Of a stretch of 64,000 bases of DNA, positions 57,225 through 64,000 are shown in pieces. This stretch comes from Acinetobacter tjernbergiae DSM 14971 = CIP 107465 (GTDB lineage Bacteria; Pseudomonadota; Gammaproteobacteria; Pseudomonadales; Moraxellaceae), in contig NZ_KB894354.1 of the NCBI RefSeq assembly GCF_000374425.1, positions 124,001 to 188,000 of the forward strand, in the 5' to 3' direction. The first letter of the stretch is position 1; every line of letters starts with the position of its first letter. The notes below the pieces were generated by a model, which saw only the letters and a list, made by a program, of their open reading frames with translations, made no database searches and was not told the DNA's origin. A program made the position numbers and the translations under genes.

Positions 57225-57827
57225 ATGATGTTTATTAGTTTTGAAGGTACGGAAGGTGTAGGGAAAACGACACTCATTCGTAAAATTCATCAGTACTTTG
57301 AACAACAAGGTAAAGAAGTCGTTTTGACCCGTGAGCCGGGTGGAACGCCGTTAGCTGAACAGATTCGCTCCTTATTGTTGGCGGTGAATCATGAAGAGCA
57401 AATGAGTCATGATACTGAGCTATTATTGATTTATGCAGCACGTGCGCAACATTTACAACAAGTCATTATCCCTGCTTTAAATGCAGGCAAGATCGTTTTA
57501 AGTGATCGTTTTACTGATGCAAGTTTTGCTTATCAATGTTCTGGACGTGGTTTAAGTCAGGAAAAGTTGCAATTGTTAAATCAAACGTTTGTTGCGAAAA
57601 TGCCAAATATTACCTTTTGGTTGGATGCCCCGATAGAGTTAGGCATGACCCGCGCTCGAGAGCGTGGAGCATTGGATCGTTTTGAACAAGAAAAATTAAG
57701 TTTTTTTGCGAAAGTTCGTGAGGGTTATGCAACCTTGTGGCAAGCAGAGCCTGAACGGATGAAGCGATTGGATGCAACGCAGAATGCGGATGTGGTGTTT
57801 GAAGAGGCTTTGCAATATTTGAAATAG
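57225..57827 (+). CDS. tmk: Thymidylate kinase
   Basis: Phosphorylates dTMP to dTDP. It has 200 residues. The P-loop is FEGTEGVGKTTLIRKI, and the DR-x motif is in LSDRFTDASFAYQCSGRGL. The substrate-binding LTREPGGTPLAEQIRSLLL and LID region RARERGALDRFEQ match the E. coli-type enzyme with Arg in the LID. It follows mltG by five bases. Confidence 0.97.
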   Translation: MMFISFEGTEGVGKTTLIRKIHQYFEQQGKEVVLTREPGGTPLAEQIRSLLLAVNHEEQMSHDTELLLIYAARAQHLQQVIIPALNAGKIVLSDRFTDASFAYQCSGRGLSQEKLQLLNQTFVAKMPNITFWLDAPIELGMTRARERGALDRFEQEKLSFFAKVREGYATLWQAEPERMKRLDATQNADVVFEEALQYLK

Positions 57828-57837
57828 GCCAGTTCTA

Positions 57838-58116
57838 ATGAATAAAGATCATGATAGCTATCATTTAGATAAGGCAATTGATGCGATATCTAGTCATACT
57901 GAACTCGCTGTTTTTATTAAAAAATTACATCAGAATTTTATAGATGATCCAAACAATTGGGAGAATATTAATTTAGCTGATTTCCTTGCCGCTTTAGCTG
58001 CATGGACTGAAGATATAGATGGATATTATAAAAATACAGATCAGAGTGAGCGTTTAGATCAGCCTGATTGGAAAACTTTCGCAGAAATTCTTATGGCTGC
58101 TCGGATTTATGAGTAA
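57838..58116 (+). CDS. DUF7660-like small protein
   Basis: A 92-residue soluble acidic protein. The segment FLAALAAWTEDIDGYYKNTDQSERLDQPDWKTFAEILMAARIYE resembles small proteins of the DUF7660 family. It starts ten bases after the tmk stop and may ride on that operon. The family has no known function. Confidence 0.7.
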   Translation: MNKDHDSYHLDKAIDAISSHTELAVFIKKLHQNFIDDPNNWENINLADFLAALAAWTEDIDGYYKNTDQSERLDQPDWKTFAEILMAARIYE

Positions 58117-58456
58117 TTATCTGTGTTAAGAATATAAGGTCTAACTGTTATTTTTAGCACAGATATTGTTTTTTGAAAATTATTCAGTCTTTATGGTTGG
58201 AGTCTGTATATTAATTTAAAACTTAATAAAATAAACTATTGATATTTTTGGAAATGTTTAAATAAAATAAATTGAATGGTTAGATGTTTTTTATTTATAA
58301 GTGAATTTATTTTTTATTAATATTATTTTTGATTTAATTTTAACTTTTGTATATATTGGCTTTGTTTTAAATACAGGGGTGTTTTTAGTTTAATTATTTA
58401 TTTTTACTTAATATTTTTTATTTATATAAACTTATAATTAATAGTGAGAGGGTGCT
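58117..58456. other. 340-base very AT-rich spacer
   Basis: Almost no GC-rich words and no stem-loop or clear promoter is seen. A GAGAGGG ribosome site at the end belongs to the next gene. Confidence 0.6.
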
Positions 58457-60040
58457 ATGGCTTATTTAAAAAATTTTAAACAATTATCGTTGGTTATTGC
58501 ATTAAGTATGAGTCTGGTTGCATGTAACGATAGTAATAATGATCAAGATCAAAAAAATGTAGTACAAACACCAGTAGTGACACCATCAGCGAGTATAGCC
58601 TTACAAGTATTTGATAACAGCACTGGAATACAGCTTACGACAGCAAAAGTAAGTGTGCTTAATACAGCCTTATCAGCAGACACCGATGCAGAGGGTAAAG
58701 CTGAATTAAAAAAGGTGACCATTGGGCGTACCGTTCTTAAAATTAGTAAGGCCGGATATGCAGACCAGTTTATTACCGTTGATTTAGTTGATAAACAGGA
58801 ATTATCTGGGCTTTTGGTACAACTCATTCCCCTACAATTAGGTGGTACTGTATCTGCTGCGACGGGTGGAACAGTGACACTGACGGGGAGCACTGCACAA
58901 GTTATTATTTCACCAAACAGCCTTAAACGTACTGATGGGCAAGCGATTCAAGGCAATGTTTCTGTAAGCTTTGCTTTAATTAACACTGCACAAGAAATTC
59001 GCAATATGCCAGGTGATTTATCAACGCAAATTAATAATGTGCGATCACCTCTTGAGAGTTTTGGGGCAATGATTGTGGATTTGCGAGATAGTACAGGCGC
59101 AAAAGTTGAACTGATTGCAAATCAACTGGCAAATATCCGTATTCCATTAATGGCGAGGGGAACACCGCCGTCGACAATACCTCTTTATTATTTTGATTCA
59201 CAGCGTGGGGAGTGGTTACAGGATGGTACAAGGGTGCTTACACTGCAATCAGATACTAATGGAAATAGATTCTATACAGGTAGTTCAACAACACTGGATA
59301 CGGTGAATGCGGACGTTCCATATCAAACCACAAATGTTACAGGCTGTTTGGCTGAAGCAAATGGTAAGCGTGTTGCGAATGCTCAAATTCTATTAGAAGG
59401 AAAGAACTATTCTGGTTATAGCACAGTTAAAACAAATGCAAATGGTGAATTCACCATCTTGGCGAAACAAAATTCGATTGTGCTAATTAATGGGCAAAAT
59501 AATAATTTGCGTAGTAATACAGTTGAACATACAGTATTAACTGCAAATACAACTTTAAATGAATGTCTTACTTTAACTGAGCCAAGTCAAAATATTACGG
59601 TGAGATTATCTTGGGGACAAAATCCTCAAGATATTGATTCACATATGATTGCACCTGATGGAAGTCATATTTATTATCAAAATGAAGGTGCATTATTACA
59701 ACATCCATTCCTAAATTTAGATGTGGATGATACTGATAGTTATGGGCCAGAAATCGTGACATTAAGTAAATTGATGGTTGGTGAATATCATTATTTTGTC
59801 CATAATTATTCAGGAACATCAAATCCTGGGATTCTAGGTTCTCCAATAAAAGTAGAGTTAAACTCTTTAAAAGGAACTCAGATTTTTACACCAACGATTG
59901 GTTCTGGTGAAAGCTTTTACTGGAGTGCATTTAAGATTAAAGTTGCTGAAAATTGTGATGTGACTGTAATACCAACAAAACAGTGGTTAAGTGCTGAACC
60001 TACAGTTGCAGCATCTGCAGTTAAATATTGTTCTAAATAA
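58457..60040 (+). CDS. Modular lipoprotein with carboxypeptidase-regulatory-like and DUF2135-like domains
   Basis: A 527-residue lipoprotein with lipobox SLVAC (Cys about 22) and an Asn/Asp/Gln linker. The first module (about 45-120) reads ALQVFDNSTGIQLTTAKVSVLN with TDAEGKAELKKVTIG, a carboxypeptidase-regulatory-like fold. The middle beta-rich region follows. A second such module (about 290-350) contains ANGKRVANAQILLEGKNYSGYSTVKTNANGEF. The C-terminal module (about 375-500) has LSWGQNPQDIDSHMIAPDGSHIYYQ and GEYHYFVHNYSG, resembling DUF2135/YfaP-type domains. Function is unknown; a surface-exposed role is likely. Confidence 0.75.
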   Translation: MAYLKNFKQLSLVIALSMSLVACNDSNNDQDQKNVVQTPVVTPSASIALQVFDNSTGIQLTTAKVSVLNTALSADTDAEGKAELKKVTIGRTVLKISKAGYADQFITVDLVDKQELSGLLVQLIPLQLGGTVSAATGGTVTLTGSTAQVIISPNSLKRTDGQAIQGNVSVSFALINTAQEIRNMPGDLSTQINNVRSPLESFGAMIVDLRDSTGAKVELIANQLANIRIPLMARGTPPSTIPLYYFDSQRGEWLQDGTRVLTLQSDTNGNRFYTGSSTTLDTVNADVPYQTTNVTGCLAEANGKRVANAQILLEGKNYSGYSTVKTNANGEFTILAKQNSIVLINGQNNNLRSNTVEHTVLTANTTLNECLTLTEPSQNITVRLSWGQNPQDIDSHMIAPDGSHIYYQNEGALLQHPFLNLDVDDTDSYGPEIVTLSKLMVGEYHYFVHNYSGTSNPGILGSPIKVELNSLKGTQIFTPTIGSGESFYWSAFKIKVAENCDVTVIPTKQWLSAEPTVAASAVKYCSK

Positions 60041-60050
60041 GACTCTACTC

Positions 60051-60081
60051 TGATATTCCACTGTATAACAGTGGAATATCA
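60051..60081 (+). terminator. Perfect 14-bp hairpin after the modular lipoprotein
   Basis: TGATATTCCACTGT and its complement surround an ATA loop, 10 bases past the stop. There is no U-tract after it, so termination is probable but not proved. Confidence 0.5.
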
Positions 60082-60288
60082 TGCATAAGTATAAAAATTA
60101 TGCCTTTTAGAATGTTATCCTTTTGTTATTTGTTTCATACTACTTGCTTCGTAGAGGATCAATATCAAAGATTAATTGGGAGGTGCTGAACTTTTTACAA
60201 TAATTCACTTAAATGCTGTTTTCTGATTGTAAATTTTTAGTCTGCTGATATATCCTATAAATTAATTACAATCAATAAAGGTTTATAC

Positions 60289-60756
60289 ATGAGAAAAATG
60301 CTTCTATTTTTTTTTCTTACTTGTTCTGCTCATACTGAAATTTTAGCTAATTCAGAAGTAGAAAATACAGAGCAGTTAATAAATAAAAAGACACAAGTAG
60401 TAGCAAAAGACAAGAGTAATATTATTAAAAAAGGTGACTCTCCTGTTATTAATATAATACAGGGGGTTAGTGAAAGCACTACAATTAAAGTGCATATTAA
60501 CTTTGAAAATGAGCCAGATAAACCTTTAAGTGAATATACTGTTGCTTCAAAAGTTAATTACACTGCTTATAAAATAAGAGCGCAATTAGTTAATAAAGAT
60601 TCATTTGTACCTAAAACAGTGATTATAACTGTTAATGGTGATAGTTTAGGTGTATCTATGGAGTACATTGCAAAAGATAGTCATGGTGAGAATGTTATTT
60701 CTTATTATGAAAGTAAATTCAAGCTTAATGATGAATACCGATACGAAGTACAATAA
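60289..60756 (+). CDS. Exported hypothetical protein, 155 residues
   Basis: A signal peptide (about 1-20, MRKMLLFFFLTCSAHTEILA) is followed by a Lys/Asn-rich linker. A beta-rich domain comes next (TIKVHINFENEPDKPLSEYTVASKVNYTAYKIRAQLVNK). An AAAGG ribosome site precedes the ATG. I do not recognise a family. The gene has a skewed AT-rich composition, as in the Imm22-type gene after it. Confidence 0.65.
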   Translation: MRKMLLFFFLTCSAHTEILANSEVENTEQLINKKTQVVAKDKSNIIKKGDSPVINIIQGVSESTTIKVHINFENEPDKPLSEYTVASKVNYTAYKIRAQLVNKDSFVPKTVIITVNGDSLGVSMEYIAKDSHGENVISYYESKFKLNDEYRYEVQ

Positions 60757-61077
60757 AATAGGTTCTCTATTTATTTACACTGATTATCTATTTGCAGTAT
60801 TGAGTATTAGAACTCCAAATTTATTCATAGAGGGATTGGTAGGAAATAGTATTGTTGGTCAATCTGTTATTATGCATTTGTAATCTTTAAAAGGTTTGGG
60901 TAACTTTTTTTGGTGAGGGAAATCTAAGAAATTCTCAAGATGAGTTTTTATAAATTTATATGGAAGTAGCTTAAATATTTTATGGAAGATGATTCTAAAC
61001 ATTTAGAATTTTTAGAAAAAAGATCAAAATTTAGTAACTTTTAACTAGATGATTTATGTGGGATTAGGTGAAGATTG
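60757..61077. other. 321-base spacer with possible coding remnant
   Basis: The plus strand has short frames such as one ending GLVGNSIVGQSVIMHL-stop (to 60883) and another of 20 codons starting at an ATG near 60980. None is conserved enough to name. The region looks decayed and precedes the Imm22-type gene. Confidence 0.35.
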
Positions 61078-61437
61078 ATGCAAAAAGATAATTATGTTTC
61101 TATTTGGGTTGGAGTATTAGATTCTAGCAATTCATTAGATAATTATACCTTTAATAATTATTCCTTAGATGGTGAGTGTGAAGGTTCTACTTTCTCAAAT
61201 AAATTTGAAATTGATTTCGTTGATGATGATCTTATTGAAAAGAGTTTCTTTAGTTTGAGTAGTGATTTAGGTGTGGTTTTAGATGGTTTTTCTTATTGTG
61301 AAAAGATAATAAAAGAAATAAATTTAAAGCTGGATTTTCCTATTAACTCAATAATACTAGTTTATAATTATTTATATAATTTAGAGCGTAAGACATCAGA
61401 AGATATTACTTTCTTTTGTGCAGTTCCTTATAAGTAA
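61078..61437 (+). CDS. Imm22-type immunity protein
   Basis: A 119-residue acidic protein. The N-terminus YVSIWVGVLDSSNSLDNYTF and the following SNKFEIDFVDDDLIEKSFF match the pattern of Imm22 immunity proteins (SIWVG, then FxxDFGIxxxDEDFIE-like). It has an AGGTG ribosome site at the ATG at 61078; an in-frame TTG one codon earlier is possible. No toxin gene is adjacent. It appears to be an orphan, perhaps protecting against a neighbour's contact-dependent toxin. Confidence 0.68.
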   Translation: MQKDNYVSIWVGVLDSSNSLDNYTFNNYSLDGECEGSTFSNKFEIDFVDDDLIEKSFFSLSSDLGVVLDGFSYCEKIIKEINLKLDFPINSIILVYNYLYNLERKTSEDITFFCAVPYK

Positions 61438-61448
61438 CTAATTGTTTT

Positions 61449-61485
61449 GTTGGGCTAACATTCATTTTATATAATGCAGCCCAAC
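61449..61485. terminator. Stem-loop between the Imm22-type gene and nadB
   Basis: GTTGGGCT / AGCCCAAC with a 21-nt AT-rich loop that can extend the stem. The T-tract is weak in both directions, so termination is inferred from its convergent position. Confidence 0.5.
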
Positions 61486-61502
61486 TACTAATGTTTATTT
61501 TA

Positions 61503-63134
61503 TCACTCATTCACCAACAACTGTTCTACCTTAAAATTCGGTGGCGTTAAAACCGTCTTGCGAATCTCATTCGAGAGTTCTGGATAATCCAGTGTGTAAT
61601 GCAAACCACGTGATTCTTTACGCTCCATCGCACAACGTACAATCATTTCAGAAACTAAAACTAAGTTGCGTAGCTCGATCAAGTTTTTACTAACACGATA
61701 GCCTTGATAATATTCGTTAATTTCACGTTTCAGCATTTCGATGCGGTGTAAGGCACGTTGTAAACGTTTAGTGGTGCGAACAATACCCACATAGTTCCAC
61801 ATAGTTGAGCGTAATTCATCCCAGTTTTGTAGAATCACAACATCTTCATCTGCATCAGTCACTTGAGATTCATCCCAAGAGGGTACATCTGGAAATTCAA
61901 AGCTAACATTATGTTTGCTTTGAATATCTTCTGCTGCACTCATGCCATACACGAAACATTCAAGCAGTGAGTTGCTTGCCATACGGTTAGCACCGTGTAA
62001 ACCTGTATATGAAGTTTCGCCAATGGCATATAAACCATCTAAGTCAGTTTGGCTATGCTCATCTACAACGACACCGCCGCAGGTATAGTGTGCTGCTGGA
62101 ACAACAGGAATCATATCTTTTGTAATATCAATCCCAAGTTCGAGCAAGCGTGCATAAAGAGTAGGAAAGTGCTCGGTGATAAATTCTGGTGATTTATGTG
62201 TGATGTCTAACCAAACATGACGAATACCAAGACGTTTGATTTCATAGTCAATCGCACGCGCAACAATATCACGTGGCGCAAGTTCAGCACGTTCATCAAG
62301 ACGTAACATAAAACGCTCACCGTCAGGCAAACGTAAATAAGCACCTTCGCCACGCATGGCTTCTGTAATCAAGAAAGAACGAGCCTGAGGATGGTATAAG
62401 CAAGTTGGATGGAATTGGTTAAACTCCATATTTGCAACACGACAACCTGCACGATACGCCATTGCAATACCATCACCCGTTGCAATGTCAGGGTTGGAAG
62501 TATAGAGATAAGCTTTCATTGCGCCACCACAGGCCAATGCTGTGAAAGGGGCTAAGAATGTATGGACTTGTTCACTCTTTTCATTTAATGCATATAAACC
62601 AATAGCACGATTATTTTTGTCTTGATGACCAAGTTTATGTAATGTGATGAGGTCAATCGCAATGTAATTTTCAAAAATTGTAATATTTTTTCGTTCTTTA
62701 GCACGTTCAACAAGCGTGGTTGAAATTGCTTTGCCTGTTGCATCGGCTGAATGGATAATACGGCGTTGTGAGTGACCACCTTCACGGGTGAGGTGTAATT
62801 GCTCATCATCGTCTAAGGTGAATTGGACACCTTGGTTTAATAAGAAATCAACAGAAGGCTTACCGCCTTCGACCGTATGTTTGACTGCATCTAATTCACA
62901 AAGATGTCCACCTGCAATCATAGTGTCATTAATATGTTGTTGAATTGAATCAGTCTCGTCTAAGACCGCAGCAACACCACCTTGCGCATAAAAAGTACTG
63001 GCTTCTGTGAGCTCTGCTTTTGCTAAAATGGCAATGTTGTAATGACTCGGTAAAGAGAGTGCAAGACTTAAACCTGCACCGCCACTGCCCACAATAATCA
63101 CATCAAAATGGTGAATTGTTTTTAAATCAGGCAT
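61503..63134 (-). CDS. nadB: L-aspartate oxidase
   Basis: FAD enzyme oxidising aspartate to iminoaspartate for NAD synthesis. It has 543 residues. The FAD-binding GSGGAG is at residues 16-21. The substrate/flavin blocks [43 protein letters not shown] and [22 protein letters not shown] are present. The C-terminal capping domain is complete. It is divergent from the DegP-type gene. Confidence 0.95.
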   Translation of the reverse strand: MPDLKTIHHFDVIIVGSGGAGLSLALSLPSHYNIAILAKAELTEASTFYAQGGVAAVLDETDSIQQHINDTMIAGGHLCELDAVKHTVEGGKPSVDFLLNQGVQFTLDDDEQLHLTREGGHSQRRIIHSADATGKAISTTLVERAKERKNITIFENYIAIDLITLHKLGHQDKNNRAIGLYALNEKSEQVHTFLAPFTALACGGAMKAYLYTSNPDIATGDGIAMAYRAGCRVANMEFNQFHPTCLYHPQARSFLITEAMRGEGAYLRLPDGERFMLRLDERAELAPRDIVARAIDYEIKRLGIRHVWLDITHKSPEFITEHFPTLYARLLELGIDITKDMIPVVPAAHYTCGGVVVDEHSQTDLDGLYAIGETSYTGLHGANRMASNSLLECFVYGMSAAEDIQSKHNVSFEFPDVPSWDESQVTDADEDVVILQNWDELRSTMWNYVGIVRTTKRLQRALHRIEMLKREINEYYQGYRVSKNLIELRNLVLVSEMIVRCAMERKESRGLHYTLDYPELSNEIRKTVLTPPNFKVEQLLVNE

Positions 63135-63509
63135 GTCGATCTGCTTCAGTTTTAAACGTTCGCTAATGACAACGCTTTTTTACAAAAAAGGCAAGTGCCA
63201 ATCTGCTTAGAATTGAACGATTTTTTAGCGAATGTTCACAAATTTTGTTGATATCAATTATCAATAACCTTGAGTCATTAAATGATCATGATTAATACAT
63301 TGTTTTAATCTGGGTTTAAGCTGTTTATATAATATTCACAATATAGAATAACTCATGGATACAAACTCCATAATTTATTCACAATTCATCACGCTAGATC
63401 ATTGTATGCATTGAAAATATAAACATATTTTTACGAAATCTTAGCTTGGGTTATGATAAAAACATAATCTTAATATTTTACAGATTATTCGCTCGCAGGT
63501 TCTCACTTC
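63135..63509. other. 375-base divergent spacer upstream of nadB and the protease gene
   Basis: Very AT-rich. It holds an inverted repeat TTGATA-TCAAT-TATCAA at 63248-63264 and a plus-strand TATAAT at 63328-63333. No -35 at standard spacing is seen. Both promoters must lie here, but none is assigned firmly. Confidence 0.45.
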
Positions 63510-64000
63510 ATGAAAAGTCGCTATTTACAACAAGGAATGTATGCTGCGGTATTTACGGTAGCAGCTGTACAAGTTAACGCAGCCTCACCAGTAGATTTTT
63601 CGAATCTCGTAGAGCAGGTAAGCCCTGCTGTTGTGAGTGTGAATGTTGTGAAAAAAATGACTCAGGAAGAGTTATTACAACAACAAGTTCCAGAAATTCT
63701 ACGCCGTTTCTTTGGTAACCAAGTCATTATCCCTCAACAGCAGGGGCCACAAGAAAAGACGGCATACGGTAGTGCATTTTTTATTAGTAAAGATGGCTAC
63801 TTGGTTACAAATCATCATGTGATTGCGGATGCGTCGCGTATCAGTATTACCTTAAATGATCGACGTGAACTTGATGCAACTTTAGTGGGAAGTGATGAGC
63901 GTACAGATGTTGCTGTACTCAAAGTAAATGGCACAAATTTTCCAGAATTAAAAGTTGGTAATGTAAGCCAGCTTAAAGTCGGTGAGCCTATTTTAGCGAT
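63510..64000 (+). CDS. DegP/HtrA (Do)-family periplasmic serine endopeptidase (3' part missing)
   Basis: The reading frame is open from the ATG at 63510 to the window end; 163 codons are visible. It has a signal peptide (about 1-25, ending VNAA) and then a trypsin-like protease domain. SAFFISKDGYLVTNHHVI contains the catalytic His (about 103), and ERTDVAVLKV contains the catalytic Asp (about 133). The Ser and the PDZ domains lie outside the window. Members degrade misfolded envelope proteins; the MucD/DegP distinction cannot be made. Confidence 0.9.
   Translation, partial: MKSRYLQQGMYAAVFTVAAVQVNAASPVDFSNLVEQVSPAVVSVNVVKKMTQEELLQQQVPEILRRFFGNQVIIPQQQGPQEKTAYGSAFFISKDGYLVTNHHVIADASRISITLNDRRELDATLVGSDERTDVAVLKVNGTNFPELKVGNVSQLKVGEPILA

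Noticed and set aside
60650..60883. 77-residue frame overlapping the exported hypothetical gene's end
   Set aside because: The first half is an alternate frame of the upstream gene, and the second half has no ribosome site; it is treated as part of the decayed spacer.
1..64000. tRNA, rRNA, CRISPR arrays, prophage or integron genes
   Set aside because: None was recognised. The regular 30-bp array in tolA is coding and lacks CRISPR spacer variation.

Overview
The window looks like a chromosomal segment of an Acinetobacter species. The DNA is AT-rich. It carries a close homologue of CarO, the ornithine-uptake porin described in Acinetobacter. It also carries two tandem CSLREA-domain proteins with GlyGly-CTERM tails, a type well represented in Acinetobacter as 'rhombotarget' proteins. 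The genus call rests on protein recognition, not on a search. Nearly all genes are intact housekeeping or cell-envelope genes. I see no rRNA, tRNA, insertion sequence, prophage or CRISPR array.

Layout. 1-6.2 kb: the 3' part of lolD, the DNA-uptake channel gene comEC, a lipid A-type acyltransferase, an SppA-like peptidase and an alpha/beta hydrolase. 6.3-10.6 kb: an orphan hypothetical gene, purM-purN, an AI-2E/PerM-type membrane protein followed by hda. 10.7-16.5 kb: the two CSLREA/GlyGly-CTERM surface or secreted proteins, then a convergent cassette of ECF sigma factor, small membrane protein (probable anti-sigma) and DUF3106 protein. 16.6-19.1 kb: a SPOUT RNA methyltransferase, fbp and a 61-residue protein. 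19.1-24.1 kb: the complete ybgC-tolQ-tolR-tolA-tolB-pal cluster, with an unusually repetitive TolA. 24.3-29.2 kb: a lipoprotein, ruvAB, a DUF1778/GNAT toxin-antitoxin pair with its operator, and a dGTPase-like gene. 29.2-30.2 kb: a low-coding patch with one small intact ORF between inverted repeats and several reading-frame scraps. 30.2-45.9 kb: purL, a Sel1-repeat protein, and a run of small enzymes and lipoproteins (Nudix, 2OG oxygenase, nitroreductase, enoyl-CoA hydratase, NMN adenylyltransferase, LysR/GST, tautomerase, NTF2-like, VOC, CAP, Bcp, Dph6-like). 45.9-48.3 kb: queC, queE and dapD. 48.6-49.3 kb: carO. 49.4-54.9 kb: the sulfate uptake locus (sbp, a hydrolase, cysT, cysW, cysA and a CysB-type regulator). 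55.3-58.1 kb: pabC-mltG-tmk and a DUF7660-like gene. 58.4-61.4 kb: a modular lipoprotein, an exported hypothetical and an Imm22-type immunity gene. 61.5-64 kb: nadB and the 5' part of a DegP/HtrA protease.

The main functional groupings are: Tol-Pal envelope constriction and outer-membrane maintenance; purine synthesis (purM, purN, purL, unlinked from each other except purMN); sulfate import with its regulator; queuosine precursor synthesis; and a set of exported proteins of unknown role. The least explained parts are the tandem GlyGly-CTERM genes next to an ECF sigma cassette, the decayed stretch at 29.2-30.0 kb, the orphan Imm22 gene at 61.1 kb and a ten-G tract in the spacer upstream of pabC.
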